Below the pieces are notes generated by a model, which was not told the DNA's origin, searched no databases, and was given only the letters and a program-made list of their open reading frames with translations. 64,000 bases of DNA from Rhizobium sp. Root483D2. GTDB taxonomy: Bacteria > Pseudomonadota > Alphaproteobacteria > Rhizobiales > Rhizobiaceae. How positions within the stretch are numbered: position 1 is the first letter of the stretch; each line of letters starts with the position of its first letter. The stretch spans positions 145,410-209,409 of the forward strand of contig NZ_LMFB01000044.1 in the NCBI RefSeq assembly GCF_001426685.1, read 5' to 3'. Made by a program: the position numbers and the translations under genes. Positions 46,770 through 55,224 of this stretch are shown in pieces.

Positions 46770-47855
46770 TTAGAGCCGCCCGAGGCCCGAGAGCATATAG
46801 GTCAGTTCCGCCTGGCGGCGGGTGCCGGTCTTGAGGAAGATGCGCTTCAGGTAGGTCCGGACCGTTTCCAGCTTCAGGCCGAGCTTGATCGACACGGCCT
46901 CCAGGCTGACCCCGGAAGCCAGTTCGCGGGCGACCCTTGCCTCGCCGGGTGTCAGATCGAACAGGCCGCTCAGCACCCGCATATCGGGCGGACCGGCCTG
47001 GCCGACCGGGGTTGCGATCAGCACCGCAAGGCTCCTGGAAAAGACATCGCGGGCCTTTCGCCGGACCGGCAGCAGATGCAGGATCAGCGCCGGCAGGCCC
47101 TGTTCCGCCGAAAGCGGGATGGACTGGACGTTGGAGGCCGGCGCCAGCACCAATTGCTCCAGTGCCGCCAGAACCAGGCTGTTTGCCGTCGGGTTTTTCA
47201 GGGAAATCCTGTCGCCGGCACCGGTGCGAATGCGCGGCGACAGCGCCTCCATATCCGCATTCATCGCCAGAACCCGATTGTCGCTTCCAAGAACTGCGGC
47301 GGGAAGACCGATCAATGCAAGCGTTGCCGCGATGCTTTCCGCCTGCCGGAACACCATGCGCGACGCAATCAACGCGGCGCGGGACAGGTCGCCTTTCAGG
47401 CTGTTGGCACGCTCGAGCGCGCCGGCCGAGAAAGGCCCGTCACTGCTGCGGCCGATCATGTCGAAGATCAGCGTGTGGCCGGACGGCTCCACCATGACCG
47501 CCCCCATGCTCCAGCCCAGTCCCTTCGGCCGCAGATATGTGTTATAGACGGGATCGGCGGCAATTTCCTCCGGGGTCATCAGGTCGATATCGCGGGCAAA
47601 TGCCATCGGCGACAATTGCATCGAGCGCTCGGGACGAGGATTGGGCAATTTCAGATCGCTCGCCGCATAGAGATCCATCTGTTCGGCAATATTGGGCGAA
47701 CAGACCCAGCGGAGCGTCGAATCCGTATCGATGGTCATGATGCCGGCGGAGAAACTGCCGATTTCCTCGGCCAGGCTGGCGCAGACGTCCGGCCACAGCT
47801 CGGGGATCACGGCGGCTTCGTAGATTCGGTCGATCAGCGTCATCGCATCGGACAT
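46770..47855 (-). CDS. LuxR-type helix-turn-helix transcriptional regulator
   Basis: 361 aa. A long N-terminal sensor part (about 1-280), PAS-like around 175-265 (ESIAATLALIGLPAAVLGSDNRVLAMN), and a C-terminal LuxR/FixJ DNA-binding domain (about 290-352: LTPGEARVARELASGVSLEA then KTGTRRQAEL). No autoinducer-binding residues are recognised, so this is not a typical quorum-sensing LuxR. It stands alone on the minus strand between uvrC and pgsA, genes that I recall as adjacent in related rhizobia. Confidence 0.85.
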   Translation of the reverse strand: MSDAMTLIDRIYEAAVIPELWPDVCASLAEEIGSFSAGIMTIDTDSTLRWVCSPNIAEQMDLYAASDLKLPNPRPERSMQLSPMAFARDIDLMTPEEIAADPVYNTYLRPKGLGWSMGAVMVEPSGHTLIFDMIGRSSDGPFSAGALERANSLKGDLSRAALIASRMVFRQAESIAATLALIGLPAAVLGSDNRVLAMNADMEALSPRIRTGAGDRISLKNPTANSLVLAALEQLVLAPASNVQSIPLSAEQGLPALILHLLPVRRKARDVFSRSLAVLIATPVGQAGPPDMRVLSGLFDLTPGEARVARELASGVSLEAVSIKLGLKLETVRTYLKRIFLKTGTRRQAELTYMLSGLGRL

Positions 47856-48070
47856 TATCTGCTCTTTGTTGGAGCATTTATTCGATAGTGCCCTAAGGAT
47901 AGCGGTTTTGCCAAGGACAATGCGTCAAACCCACTAAAAATAGGGGGTTTAGTTCACACTGCGTTCAGACGAATTCCGCCATAATTCAAGCCGATCTCTA
48001 ATGACCGGTTGACGCCGCTGTCACAAAGTCCTTCATCTGTCGTCAAAGAACTCGCAGAGAACCCGAATCG

Positions 48071-48658
48071 ATGTCCACCACGCCTGCCGCCTACAACATT
48101 CCCAATCTCCTGACCTATGGCCGTATTCTAGCCGTGCCGCTGATCGTCCTGTGTTTCTTCATCGAAGGCAGGCTGCAGAGCTCGGATACCGCCCGCTGGA
48201 CGGCGCTGGGGCTTTTCGCCGTTGCCTCGATCACCGATTTCTTCGATGGCTATCTGGCGCGGATCTGGCAGCAGACCTCCAATATCGGCCGCATGCTCGA
48301 TCCGATCGCCGACAAGCTTCTCGTCGCGTCCGTGCTGCTGCTCGTGGCTGCCGACGGCACGATCGCCGGCTGGTCGATCTGGGCTGCGATCATCATCCTG
48401 TGCCGTGAAATCCTGGTGTCGGGCCTGCGCGAATATCTGGCCGCGCTGAAGGTGAGCGTGCCGGTTACCCGCATTGCGAAGTGGAAGACGACCATCCAGA
48501 TGGTCGCCATCGCCTTCCTGCTGGCAGGCCCCGCCGGCGATAAGGTGCTTCCCTACACGACCGAAATGGGCATCGGCCTTCTCTGGCTGGCTGCCGCCAT
48601 CACGCTTTACACCGGCTACGATTATTTTCGCGCCGGCCTCAAGCACATGGTCGACTGA
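48071..48658 (+). CDS. pgsA: CDP-diacylglycerol--glycerol-3-phosphate 3-phosphatidyltransferase
   Basis: Committed step of phosphatidylglycerol and cardiolipin synthesis in the inner membrane. 195 aa with the CDP-alcohol phosphotransferase signature DG-x2-AR-x8-G-x3-D-x3-D (DGYLAR ... GRMLDPIAD, about 60-80) and four to six membrane segments. Its TGA overlaps the moaD ATG by one base (TGATG), so it heads a pgsA-moaD-moaE operon. Confidence 0.95.
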   Translation: MSTTPAAYNIPNLLTYGRILAVPLIVLCFFIEGRLQSSDTARWTALGLFAVASITDFFDGYLARIWQQTSNIGRMLDPIADKLLVASVLLLVAADGTIAGWSIWAAIIILCREILVSGLREYLAALKVSVPVTRIAKWKTTIQMVAIAFLLAGPAGDKVLPYTTEMGIGLLWLAAAITLYTGYDYFRAGLKHMVD

Positions 48659-48918
48659 TGGCGAGCGTCAACCTCGTCTATTTCGCCTGGGTGCGTGAGC
48701 GGATCGGCCGGGGCGAGGAAACGCTGGAGCTTCCCGACACCGTCGTCACCGCCGGCGATCTGCTGACCCATCTGAAGACGCTTGGCGAGGAATACGAGAC
48801 GGCGCTCGAACATGAAAACGTCATCCGCGTGGCCATCAACCAGGAACATGTCGAGCACCACGAAACCATCGCCGGGGCGCGGGAAATCGCGCTTTTCCCG
48901 CCGATGACCGGGGGCTGA
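48658..48918 (+). CDS. moaD: Molybdopterin synthase sulfur carrier subunit
   Basis: 86-aa ubiquitin-like protein; the C-terminal GG (PPMTGG) is the site of thiocarboxylation, and sulfur is delivered to precursor Z in the MoaD2MoaE2 complex to make molybdopterin. The start overlaps the pgsA stop by one base and moaE starts 4 bases after its stop, so all three are one operon. Normal length. Confidence 0.95.
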   Translation: MASVNLVYFAWVRERIGRGEETLELPDTVVTAGDLLTHLKTLGEEYETALEHENVIRVAINQEHVEHHETIAGAREIALFPPMTGG

Positions 48919-48922
48919 GACA

Positions 48923-49390
48923 TTGAGCGGCGTGCCTGTCACGGTTCGCGTCCAGCGCGGCGATTTCGATCTTGCTGCGGAAGCCGGCGCGCTGTCCTCC
49001 GGCCGCCACGATATCGGGGCTGTCGTGACCTTTTCCGGCCTTTGCCGCGACGAGGCGGGCACGCTCAGCGCCCTTGAACTCGAGCACTATCCCGGCATGG
49101 CCACCGCTGAGATCACCCGGATCTGCCACGAGGCCGCCGCCCGCTTTTCCCTGCAGGCGGTGACCGCCATCCATCGCTACGGCAGAATCGCACCCGGCGA
49201 AAACATCGTCCTCGTCGTCACCGCCTCGCCGCACCGGCAGGCAGCCTTCGACGGCGCCAATTTCATCATGGATTTTCTGAAGACCGCAGCCCCGTTCTGG
49301 AAGAAGGAACATGCAGCCGATGGCAGCACCGGTGGCTGGGTCAGCGCCAAGGATGACGACGACAGCGCAAGGGACCGCTGGTCTCAATGA
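48923..49390 (+). CDS. moaE: Molybdopterin synthase catalytic subunit
   Basis: 155 aa. The active-site helices carry ELEHYPGMATAEI (about 52-64), HRYGRI (about 88-93) and the conserved KTAAPFWKKE (lysines about 116-124). The start is a TTG at 48923, four bases after the moaD stop; an alternative GTG three codons later cannot be excluded. Last gene of the pgsA-moaD-moaE operon. The product supports the molybdopterin oxidoreductase seen earlier in the window. Confidence 0.94.
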   Translation: MSGVPVTVRVQRGDFDLAAEAGALSSGRHDIGAVVTFSGLCRDEAGTLSALELEHYPGMATAEITRICHEAAARFSLQAVTAIHRYGRIAPGENIVLVVTASPHRQAAFDGANFIMDFLKTAAPFWKKEHAADGSTGGWVSAKDDDDSARDRWSQ

Positions 49391-49435
49391 CCGCCGGTTG
49401 GGATCGCTGGTCGAAGGCTTGATCAGGCGGACAAG

Positions 49436-50332
49436 TCAGGGCTGAAACTGCTCCCTGCGTGTCAGCACGAGCAGCAGAACCAGGAACGAGAAGATGGCAA
49501 AGTCCCGCCACAGCATCGGTCCATAGGCGCTCCAGAGCGTTTCGCTCAGCCCCATCGCTGCCGCCCCCACAGCCGCCAGAACCGGCGCCGTCTGGCCGCC
49601 GATCGCCGCGATGAACAGGACCTTGACGCCAAAGACGATGCCTGCGCCAAAATCCATCGTGCCGTAATAGGCGGTCGCGAGAATGCCCGCGATAGCGGCC
49701 AGCAATGCAGACAACCCGTAGGCCGCGATAAAGACACGGCGGCCATCGACGCCGCAAAGAGCCGCCGCCCCCGCATCGTCTGACACGGCCCGCCAGGCGC
49801 GGCCCCAGGCCGAGCGCGCAAGAAACAGATGCGCCCCTGCGACAAGGGCCAGCATCAGGCCCGTGTTCAAAAGCTGCACCACCGTCAGCGTCACCGGAAA
49901 ATGCGGATCCGCAAAGAGCGTCACCGGCGCGTTGAGGAATGGCGGCAGCCAGAGGCTGCGCGTCTGCGCCGCGATCCGCGACAGTTCCATCAGCACCAGC
50001 GCGATGGCAAGCGAGACCACCACCACGGTGTTGGCCGAGGTCGCCGCCAGCCTGTGCATGATCGAACGGCCGATCAACAGCCCGGCACCCAGCGTATAGA
50101 CCAGCGCCGACACCGCCCCGACCGCAAGCGCGGCTGGAAGCACCAGCCACAGCCGGTTCCAGGCGAAATCGGAAAACAGCAGAAAGATCTGCCCGGCAAA
50201 ACCAAACAGCGCACCATAGGTGAGATCCGCCCGGCGGGTGACGGAAAAGGCGATGGAATAGCCGAAAGCCAGCAGCGCATAAAGGGCTGCGATAGGCAGG
50301 GCGCTGGCAAGCTGCTGCAGAAAATAGGCCAT
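49436..50332 (-). CDS. LivH-type branched-chain amino acid ABC permease (orphan)
   Basis: 298 aa with about eight membrane segments and the LivH pattern (LLAFGYSIAFSVTRRADLTYGALF near 20-43; the EAA-like loop AVSDDAGAAALCGVDGRRVF near 183-202; GAGIVFGVKVLFIAAIGG near 226). It would form the channel of an amino-acid or amide importer. No partner permease, ATPase or binding protein is next to it: moaE is convergent and the CGNR regulator divergent, so it is monocistronic. The start ATG at 50332 follows a perfect palindrome; the frame continues upstream to 50731 but that part is antisense to the CGNR gene. Confidence 0.88.
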   Translation of the reverse strand: MAYFLQQLASALPIAALYALLAFGYSIAFSVTRRADLTYGALFGFAGQIFLLFSDFAWNRLWLVLPAALAVGAVSALVYTLGAGLLIGRSIMHRLAATSANTVVVVSLAIALVLMELSRIAAQTRSLWLPPFLNAPVTLFADPHFPVTLTVVQLLNTGLMLALVAGAHLFLARSAWGRAWRAVSDDAGAAALCGVDGRRVFIAAYGLSALLAAIAGILATAYYGTMDFGAGIVFGVKVLFIAAIGGQTAPVLAAVGAAAMGLSETLWSAYGPMLWRDFAIFSFLVLLLVLTRREQFQP

Positions 50333-50360
50333 GACATACCCGCTGATGACAAATGCATTA

Positions 50361-50388
50361 TAACTGGTAAAATGCGTTTTACCAGTTA
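50361..50388. promoter_or_regulatory. Perfect 12-bp inverted repeat between livH-like and CGNR genes
   Basis: TAACTGGTAAAA (50361-50372) and TTTTACCAGTTA (50377-50388) are exact reverse complements around a TGCG spacer. The palindrome is 10 bases before the CGNR ATG and 28 bases before the permease ATG, in a 66-bp gap. It is an obvious operator for the CGNR regulator acting on both genes. Confidence 0.8.
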
Positions 50389-50398
50389 GGATATCACT

Positions 50399-50953
50399 AT
50401 GACCTTTGCCTGGACCCAGCACCGTTTTTCGGGCGGTGCGCTTGCTCTCGATGTCGCCAATTCGGTGATCCTGCGCTTCGACACGGAGCGGCGGATCGAC
50501 CGCTATGCCGATCCCGTTGCACTGGACAGCTTTGCCGCAGCCGCCAACCGCTTTTCCGCAGAAAAACATCTGTTCGGGACGCTGGAGCCCGTGACGCCGG
50601 AAAACCACGCTGCATTTCTGGATTTGCGCGAGGCAACCGACCGGCATTTTCGTGCGACTGTTCTGGGCACCCCCACCGGCGACGGCCTGGCCGACCTGCT
50701 CGATGCGGCTTCCGTGATCATCCGCAGGCACAAGGCTTCAACCGCCCCGCTCGATGCCGCGACGGCGCGCTCTGCGCTGATGCTTGCGGCATCGGGCGAG
50801 CCGGAGCGGCTGAAAATCTGCCCCAATTGCCAATGGCTGTTTCTCGACCGCAGCCGCAACCGCAGCCGCACCTGGTGCGACATGACGGTCTGCGGCAACC
50901 GCGCCAAGGCCAGCCGCCACTACCAGCGCCAGAAGAAGGAGTTGATCGCATGA
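50399..50953 (+). CDS. CGNR zinc-finger (ABATE domain) transcriptional regulator
   Basis: 184 aa: N-terminal ABATE stress-responsive domain (about 8-130) and C-terminal CGNR zinc finger (about 138-182) with C141, C144, C160 and C165 (CPNC ... WCDMTVCGNRAKASRHY). Such proteins are thought to be ligand-responsive regulators. Its start lies 10 bases after a perfect palindrome shared with the divergent permease gene. It overlaps the downstream lipoprotein gene by ATGA. Ligand unknown. Confidence 0.92.
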   Translation: MTFAWTQHRFSGGALALDVANSVILRFDTERRIDRYADPVALDSFAAAANRFSAEKHLFGTLEPVTPENHAAFLDLREATDRHFRATVLGTPTGDGLADLLDAASVIIRRHKASTAPLDAATARSALMLAASGEPERLKICPNCQWLFLDRSRNRSRTWCDMTVCGNRAKASRHYQRQKKELIA

Positions 50954-51459
50954 GAGCCAAGCCCCTTGCCGCTGCGCTCCTCGCGGTAAGTACCGCACTT
51001 TCCGCTTGCCAGCGCGAAACGGGACCGGACCCGCTCGAACTCACCGGCAAGATGTTCGTATTCAACTACCGCCTCGCCTATGCCACCTATATGATCACGC
51101 TGACCAAGACACAGCTGGTGCCGGATGGCAGCACGGTTGCCGTCACATTCGAAGACCCCTCCGGCGGCCCGCCGCTCACGCTCGACCGAAAGCTATTTCC
51201 AAAGCTGGACAAGGTTGTCCTCGAAAGCCCGGACGTCACCTGCGTGAAAAAGCAGAAACCCTATGCGGTGACGATCGACGTCAAAGGCCCCGACGGCACC
51301 ATCCTGCAGACGCTGAAGACCTCGGTCATTTCCAATCTCGACCAGGACATCATGCCGGCGCAAGCGCTGGTGGTCGGCCCTGCCTATGACAAGAACCCGG
51401 ATGTCTTCAAAGCCGGCAAGGCGCCGGAGCATTTCGAGACGGCGAAGTGCCCGGGATGA
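50950..51459 (+). CDS. Lipoprotein of unknown function
   Basis: 169 aa from the ATG at 50950, which overlaps the CGNR stop (ATGA). Signal sequence with lipobox LSAC (C20). The mature part is mostly beta-structure predicted (KMFVFNYRLAYATYMITLTKTQLV, GSTVAVTFEDPS) and has two further cysteines (VTCVKKQK, AKCPG) that could pair. I recognise no family. Coupled translation suggests it functions with, or is controlled like, the CGNR protein. Terminator follows. Confidence 0.75.
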   Translation: MRAKPLAAALLAVSTALSACQRETGPDPLELTGKMFVFNYRLAYATYMITLTKTQLVPDGSTVAVTFEDPSGGPPLTLDRKLFPKLDKVVLESPDVTCVKKQKPYAVTIDVKGPDGTILQTLKTSVISNLDQDIMPAQALVVGPAYDKNPDVFKAGKAPEHFETAKCPG

Positions 51460-51489
51460 ATGTGCCCGACATCAAAAGCCGCAACGCGA

Positions 51490-51519
51490 AAAAGCCGGAG
51501 CGTTTCCGCCCCGGCTTTT
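51490..51519. terminator. Bidirectional terminator between lipoprotein gene and ndk
   Basis: AAAAGCCGG (51490-51498) pairs with CCGGCTTTT (51511-51519); the stem extends through GCG/CGC with one mismatch around a TTTC loop. T tracts flank it on both strands, and the two genes converge on it. Confidence 0.8.
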
Positions 51520-51564
51520 CTTCATTCTTTCAAGTCCTTCGGGCCGAAACCCTCAAGCGTTGAT

Positions 51565-51987
51565 TCAGCCGACGATTTCGGTGTCGGAGAACCAGTACTT
51601 GATTTCCTGGGCAGCGGTTTCCGGAGCATCGGAACCGTGAACCGAATTTTCGCCGATCGACAGGGCGTGGGTTTTGCGGATCGTGCCTTCGTCGGCATTG
51701 GCCGGGTTGGTCGCGCCCATGATTTCGCGGTTCTTCAGGATGGCACCTTCGCCTTCCAGAACCTGGACGATGGTCGGGCCGGAGGTCATGCCTTCAACCA
51801 GTTCGCCGAAGAAAGGACGTTCCTTGTGAACGGCGTAGAAGCCTTCGGCTTCGCGCGTGCTCATCCAGACGCGCTTGGACGCGACGACGCGCAGGCCTGC
51901 GTCTTCGAGCATCTTGGTGATGGCGCCCGTCAGGTTCCGCTTGGTTGCGTCCGGCTTGATCATCGAAAATGTGCGTTCAATCGCCAT
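51565..51987 (-). CDS. ndk: Nucleoside diphosphate kinase
   Basis: Balances NTP/dNTP pools by phosphate transfer through a phospho-histidine. 140 aa, standard length. The phospho-acceptor is H117 in NSVHGSD, and [18 protein letters not shown] at the start is characteristic. Monocistronic, convergent with the lipoprotein gene and preceded by a 101-bp gap. Confidence 0.97.
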   Translation of the reverse strand: MAIERTFSMIKPDATKRNLTGAITKMLEDAGLRVVASKRVWMSTREAEGFYAVHKERPFFGELVEGMTSGPTIVQVLEGEGAILKNREIMGATNPANADEGTIRKTHALSIGENSVHGSDAPETAAQEIKYWFSDTEIVG

Positions 51988-52088
51988 TGTCTCAATTCCC
52001 TTTGCTTACATAAATCGGGGGTTTTTCCGCGAAATTTGCGGTTCAATAGCCGCCAATTCCGTGCAAAACAAGGGGGAGACGTCAAGTT

Positions 52089-52778
52089 TCACGCCGCTGT
52101 CACGGAGCGCCCGGCACCATCATGAAGATCGAGGCACCGCTCGAACCAGTCGCGGACCGGATCGCCCGGCTCCAGAATCCGCTTTGGCGAGACGACGCGC
52201 GCCCATTGCAGCGGACCAAAGACGATATAGTCGGAAAATAGCGGCGTTTCGCCGCCGATGAACGGCTGCCTCTTCAGCGTGGTGCGCAGCGGCTCCAGCC
52301 TGGCGGCGAAGGTTTTTTGCTCCTCGATCCCGGTTTGCGCGACCGCCTCAAGGCTCATCCCGAAGCGGTGTTCGCGCGACGTGCGGAAAAACGCCTGATC
52401 GACCGGTGCCAGGCTGTCGTGGATATCCATCAGGATGATCCGCGCCAGCGCCAGGTGCAATGTCAGCTGCGACCAGCTTTCGATGAACCGCGCCATGGCC
52501 TGGCCGCCCTCGCCGCCAAACAGCGACGGCTTATCCGGATAGGTCTTTTCCAGATAGAGCGCGATATCGAAACTATCACGGATAAGAATATCGCCGTCGC
52601 GTAGCACCGGTACCAGCGCCGTCGCGCCGTTTTCAATCGCCGGTATTTCGGTAAACCCGACCGCCCTGGTATCGTAGTCCAGCCCCTTGTGGGCGAGCGA
52701 CAGCGTCGTCTTCCAGACATGCGGCGAAAACGGCCGGCTCCTGTCGGCGCCACAGAGGGCATAGAGTGTGCGGTTCAT
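52089..52778 (-). CDS. Glutathione S-transferase-like protein
   Basis: 229 aa from the ATG at 52778 (MNRTLYALCGADRSRPFSPH). Thioredoxin-like N-terminal domain (about 3-80) with the cis-proline region TALVPVLRDGDILIRDSFDI, then a helical C-terminal domain. The N-terminal Cys9-containing CGADRSRPFSPH is the likely glutathione site. It resembles the bacterial beta-etherase/LigE-like GSTs. An extension to 52868 lacks similarity. Substrate unknown. Confidence 0.87.
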   Translation of the reverse strand: MNRTLYALCGADRSRPFSPHVWKTTLSLAHKGLDYDTRAVGFTEIPAIENGATALVPVLRDGDILIRDSFDIALYLEKTYPDKPSLFGGEGGQAMARFIESWSQLTLHLALARIILMDIHDSLAPVDQAFFRTSREHRFGMSLEAVAQTGIEEQKTFAARLEPLRTTLKRQPFIGGETPLFSDYIVFGPLQWARVVSPKRILEPGDPVRDWFERCLDLHDGAGRSVTAA

Positions 52779-52921
52779 CGGGTTCCTCGTCTTTCCGTAT
52801 TGCCGTAGACCTATTCGAAACCAGCGGTCACGAACAATCAAATCAGTAAATTTCATGGATCCCATCAACCACAGCGGCGCAATTGCGCGCTAGGTTTGCA
52901 AGGACTGAAAGGAATTTTGCC

Positions 52922-53437
52922 ATGCTCGATCACTACCGGATGTTTGCCGATTACAATCGCTGGGCCAACCGCCACGTCTATGACGCCGCCGGCGATCTTA
53001 GCGATGCGCATTACCGCGAGAACAAGGGCGCCTTCTTCGGCTCGCTGCATGCGACGCTCAACCACATCCTGGCCGCAGACCGGATCTGGATGAAGCGCTT
53101 CACCGGCACCGGCGATGCGCCCTCAAGGCTCGACACGATCCTGTTCGACACGTTTACCGGCCTCTCGGCCGCCCGCGCCGAAGAAGACGAGCGCATCGCC
53201 GCGTGGATCGCCGGCCTTAGCGAAGACGATCTTGCCGGCCGCTTCACCTATACGCCGGTCAGCAATCCCCTGCCCGTCACCCAGCGCCTCGCGCCAACTC
53301 TCACCCACGTCTTCAACCACCAGACCCATCATCGCGGCCAGTGCCATATGACGCTGACGGCGCTCGGGGCGCAGAGCCTCGCTCTCGACATGAGCTATTT
53401 CCTGCGCGCGCCGGAATACCGGCATTATGCGGATTGA
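52922..53437 (+). CDS. DinB family protein
   Basis: 171-aa four-helix-bundle protein of the DinB/YfiT superfamily. The metal-binding histidine triad is visible: H48 (TLNHILAADRIWM) and H133/H137 (FNHQTHHRGQ). These proteins are metal-dependent thiol-transferase- or hydrolase-like enzymes of mostly unknown substrate. AAGGAA is about 8 bases before the ATG at 52922, which rules out the 13-residue upstream extension. Divergent from the GST gene. Confidence 0.92.
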   Translation: MLDHYRMFADYNRWANRHVYDAAGDLSDAHYRENKGAFFGSLHATLNHILAADRIWMKRFTGTGDAPSRLDTILFDTFTGLSAARAEEDERIAAWIAGLSEDDLAGRFTYTPVSNPLPVTQRLAPTLTHVFNHQTHHRGQCHMTLTALGAQSLALDMSYFLRAPEYRHYAD

Positions 53438-53554
53438 GTAAACGCTGGAAATCATTTGTTTCTTAGCGGCATGTCACATCCCCGTCACAAGCTTTGAGCA
53501 AGACAGCCGCGTCATAATCCCCGCATATTTTAGGATGTGGAGCAGGACGACATT

Positions 53555-53776
53555 ATGGAATGGTATCCCATTGAAGCGCTTGAGGCCGGCAAGCTTGCGG
53601 TCCTGCATTTTGAAAACCAGGACGAGCAGCGCTGGGTCGGCTATATCCATGGCGACGGCATCTGCCATTGGCCGGAAAATGTGTCGGGACGCCGCCCCGA
53701 CGGCTGGCAGGATCTGTCCGCCCTGTTCTCAAGCCTGCCCGACAGCGCAAAGCAGATCGTCTCGGCCTCGTTTTGA
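53555..53776 (+). CDS. Small hypothetical protein
   Basis: 73 aa (MEWYPIEALEAGKLAVLHFE ...), no signal peptide, Trp-rich and slightly acidic. AGGA is about 8 bases before the ATG at 53555; a GTG at 53537 is an alternative. I do not recognise the family. The stop overlaps no gene; it is convergent with ltrA with a 9-bp gap. Codon usage matches the neighbours, so it is probably real. Confidence 0.6.
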   Translation: MEWYPIEALEAGKLAVLHFENQDEQRWVGYIHGDGICHWPENVSGRRPDGWQDLSALFSSLPDSAKQIVSASF

Positions 53777-53785
53777 CGCCTCTGC

Positions 53786-54964
53786 TTAAGCGGCCGCGTC
53801 TTTTCCCGGCCGCAAAGCCCAATATTCCCAGAGAGCAACCACGAACAGAACCGCAGTGGCGGTGATCTGGATGACGTAATTGCTGGCGAACGGCACGAGC
53901 ACTGCGGTTGCGGCCAGCAGCACAAGCCCCGCCAGATGCGAAACCGGAATTTTGCGGGCGACCGCCATCTTCACCCAGACATTGCCGGCCAGAAACAGGA
54001 CCGGCCCGCCGATCATCGCCAGCGCGTTTTTCAGCGAGCTATCCTCCTGCGCATGCGACAGGCTGAAATCCTCGCCGACCGCCGTCAGGATGATACCCGC
54101 GATGATCGGCAGATGGCCGTAGGTAAACAGGTTATGCGCCACGCTTTCCGGCTGCGAGGTATTTTCCGCCTTGTCGGCAGCATCCTCCTGTCCGTGATGG
54201 AAATAGATCCACCACATGAAGCCGGTGGAGAGGAAGGCGGCGCAGAACACGGCGAAGGTCGTGTTCGAATTCATATGATCGGCGGCATTCTTGCCGGTGG
54301 TCAAAATGGTTTCGCCAAGGCAGATGATCACGAACAGCGCGCAGCGCTCGGCCATGTGCTCGCCGGAAACATCCAGCGTTTCCGGCGGCGATTTTCCAAG
54401 CCCCGGTACGGCATAGCGCAGTGCGGGCGAGGCATAGTCGATGACGAGCGCCAGGCTCCACAGGGCGAGCCGGCCCTCCAGCTCCATCATCGCGCCGGCC
54501 AGCCAGAAGACGGCGGATGCCAGCGACCACAGCGTGATGCGCACGAAGGTCATGAAGGAGGCGTCGTCAACGCCGCGATAGGCATAGAGCGTGAACAGCG
54601 AGCGGCCGACCTGCATGGCGCAGTAGATCAGGGCAAACATCAGCCCGTGTTCGCCAAAGGCTTCCGGCAGCGCCAGCGCCAGAAGCACGCCGCCGAACAT
54701 CATGCAGAACAGCATCAGCCGGACGGCTTCCTTGCCGGTGTGGAGCAGGTTGGTGACCCAGGTCGTGTTGATCCAGACCCACCAGATCGCCAGCACCAGA
54801 AGTGCCGATTCGAACGCCGCCGTCGGTCCGAAATCGGAGGCGAGCGTATGCGACAGCTGTACGAGCGCAAAGACGAAGACCAGGTCGAAGAACAGCTCGG
54901 GAAAGCTGGCGCTGGTCTGATCGGGCTCTTCGGTGCGCAGCCAGTTGCCGCGCTCACCCGGCAT
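53786..54964 (-). CDS. Low-temperature requirement A (LtrA) family membrane protein
   Basis: 392 aa with about ten membrane segments and the family signature FPELFFDLVFVFALVQLSHTLA near residue 20, plus the GE-containing segment IICLGETILTTGKNAAD. LtrA proteins are linked to cold growth in Listeria but have no assigned biochemistry. I choose the ATG at 54964; the frame extends to an ATG at 55051. A 22-codon reading frame with AGGAG in front (55022-54954) ends 10 bases inside this gene and could be a coupled leader. Confidence 0.82.
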   Translation of the reverse strand: MPGERGNWLRTEEPDQTSASFPELFFDLVFVFALVQLSHTLASDFGPTAAFESALLVLAIWWVWINTTWVTNLLHTGKEAVRLMLFCMMFGGVLLALALPEAFGEHGLMFALIYCAMQVGRSLFTLYAYRGVDDASFMTFVRITLWSLASAVFWLAGAMMELEGRLALWSLALVIDYASPALRYAVPGLGKSPPETLDVSGEHMAERCALFVIICLGETILTTGKNAADHMNSNTTFAVFCAAFLSTGFMWWIYFHHGQEDAADKAENTSQPESVAHNLFTYGHLPIIAGIILTAVGEDFSLSHAQEDSSLKNALAMIGGPVLFLAGNVWVKMAVARKIPVSHLAGLVLLAATAVLVPFASNYVIQITATAVLFVVALWEYWALRPGKDAAA

Positions 54965-55224
54965 GATGGACACCGTTTGCACGGCTTTTGCCGCTATGTT
55001 TTGCCAGGCCGTCTCTGCGCATGATGTTTCCCCGCTCCTTTTTGCTGTCATATAGGGCGCGGGCGGCGGCGGGCAACGGTGCTGATGACGCGCGATCCAT
55101 GCCGAAAAGCGCGCCGGATGTGCCCATTTTGAAGTCTTGTCTTTGACGGTCTTTTAATCCCGATGCTGTATCAGCTTTCTCTTGCAACCACCGCATATCA
55201 GGCGGTTTTGTGAGGGAATGCGCA

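Noticed and set aside
50333-50731. N-terminal extension of the LivH-like permease
   Set aside because: It would place about 130 polar residues before the first membrane segment and would lie antisense to the CGNR gene and across the operator palindrome.
55145-55209. Possible riboswitch or leader before the degenerate GGDEF gene
   Set aside because: I found no conserved aptamer-like core (for example a GEMM-type) in the short 5' region.
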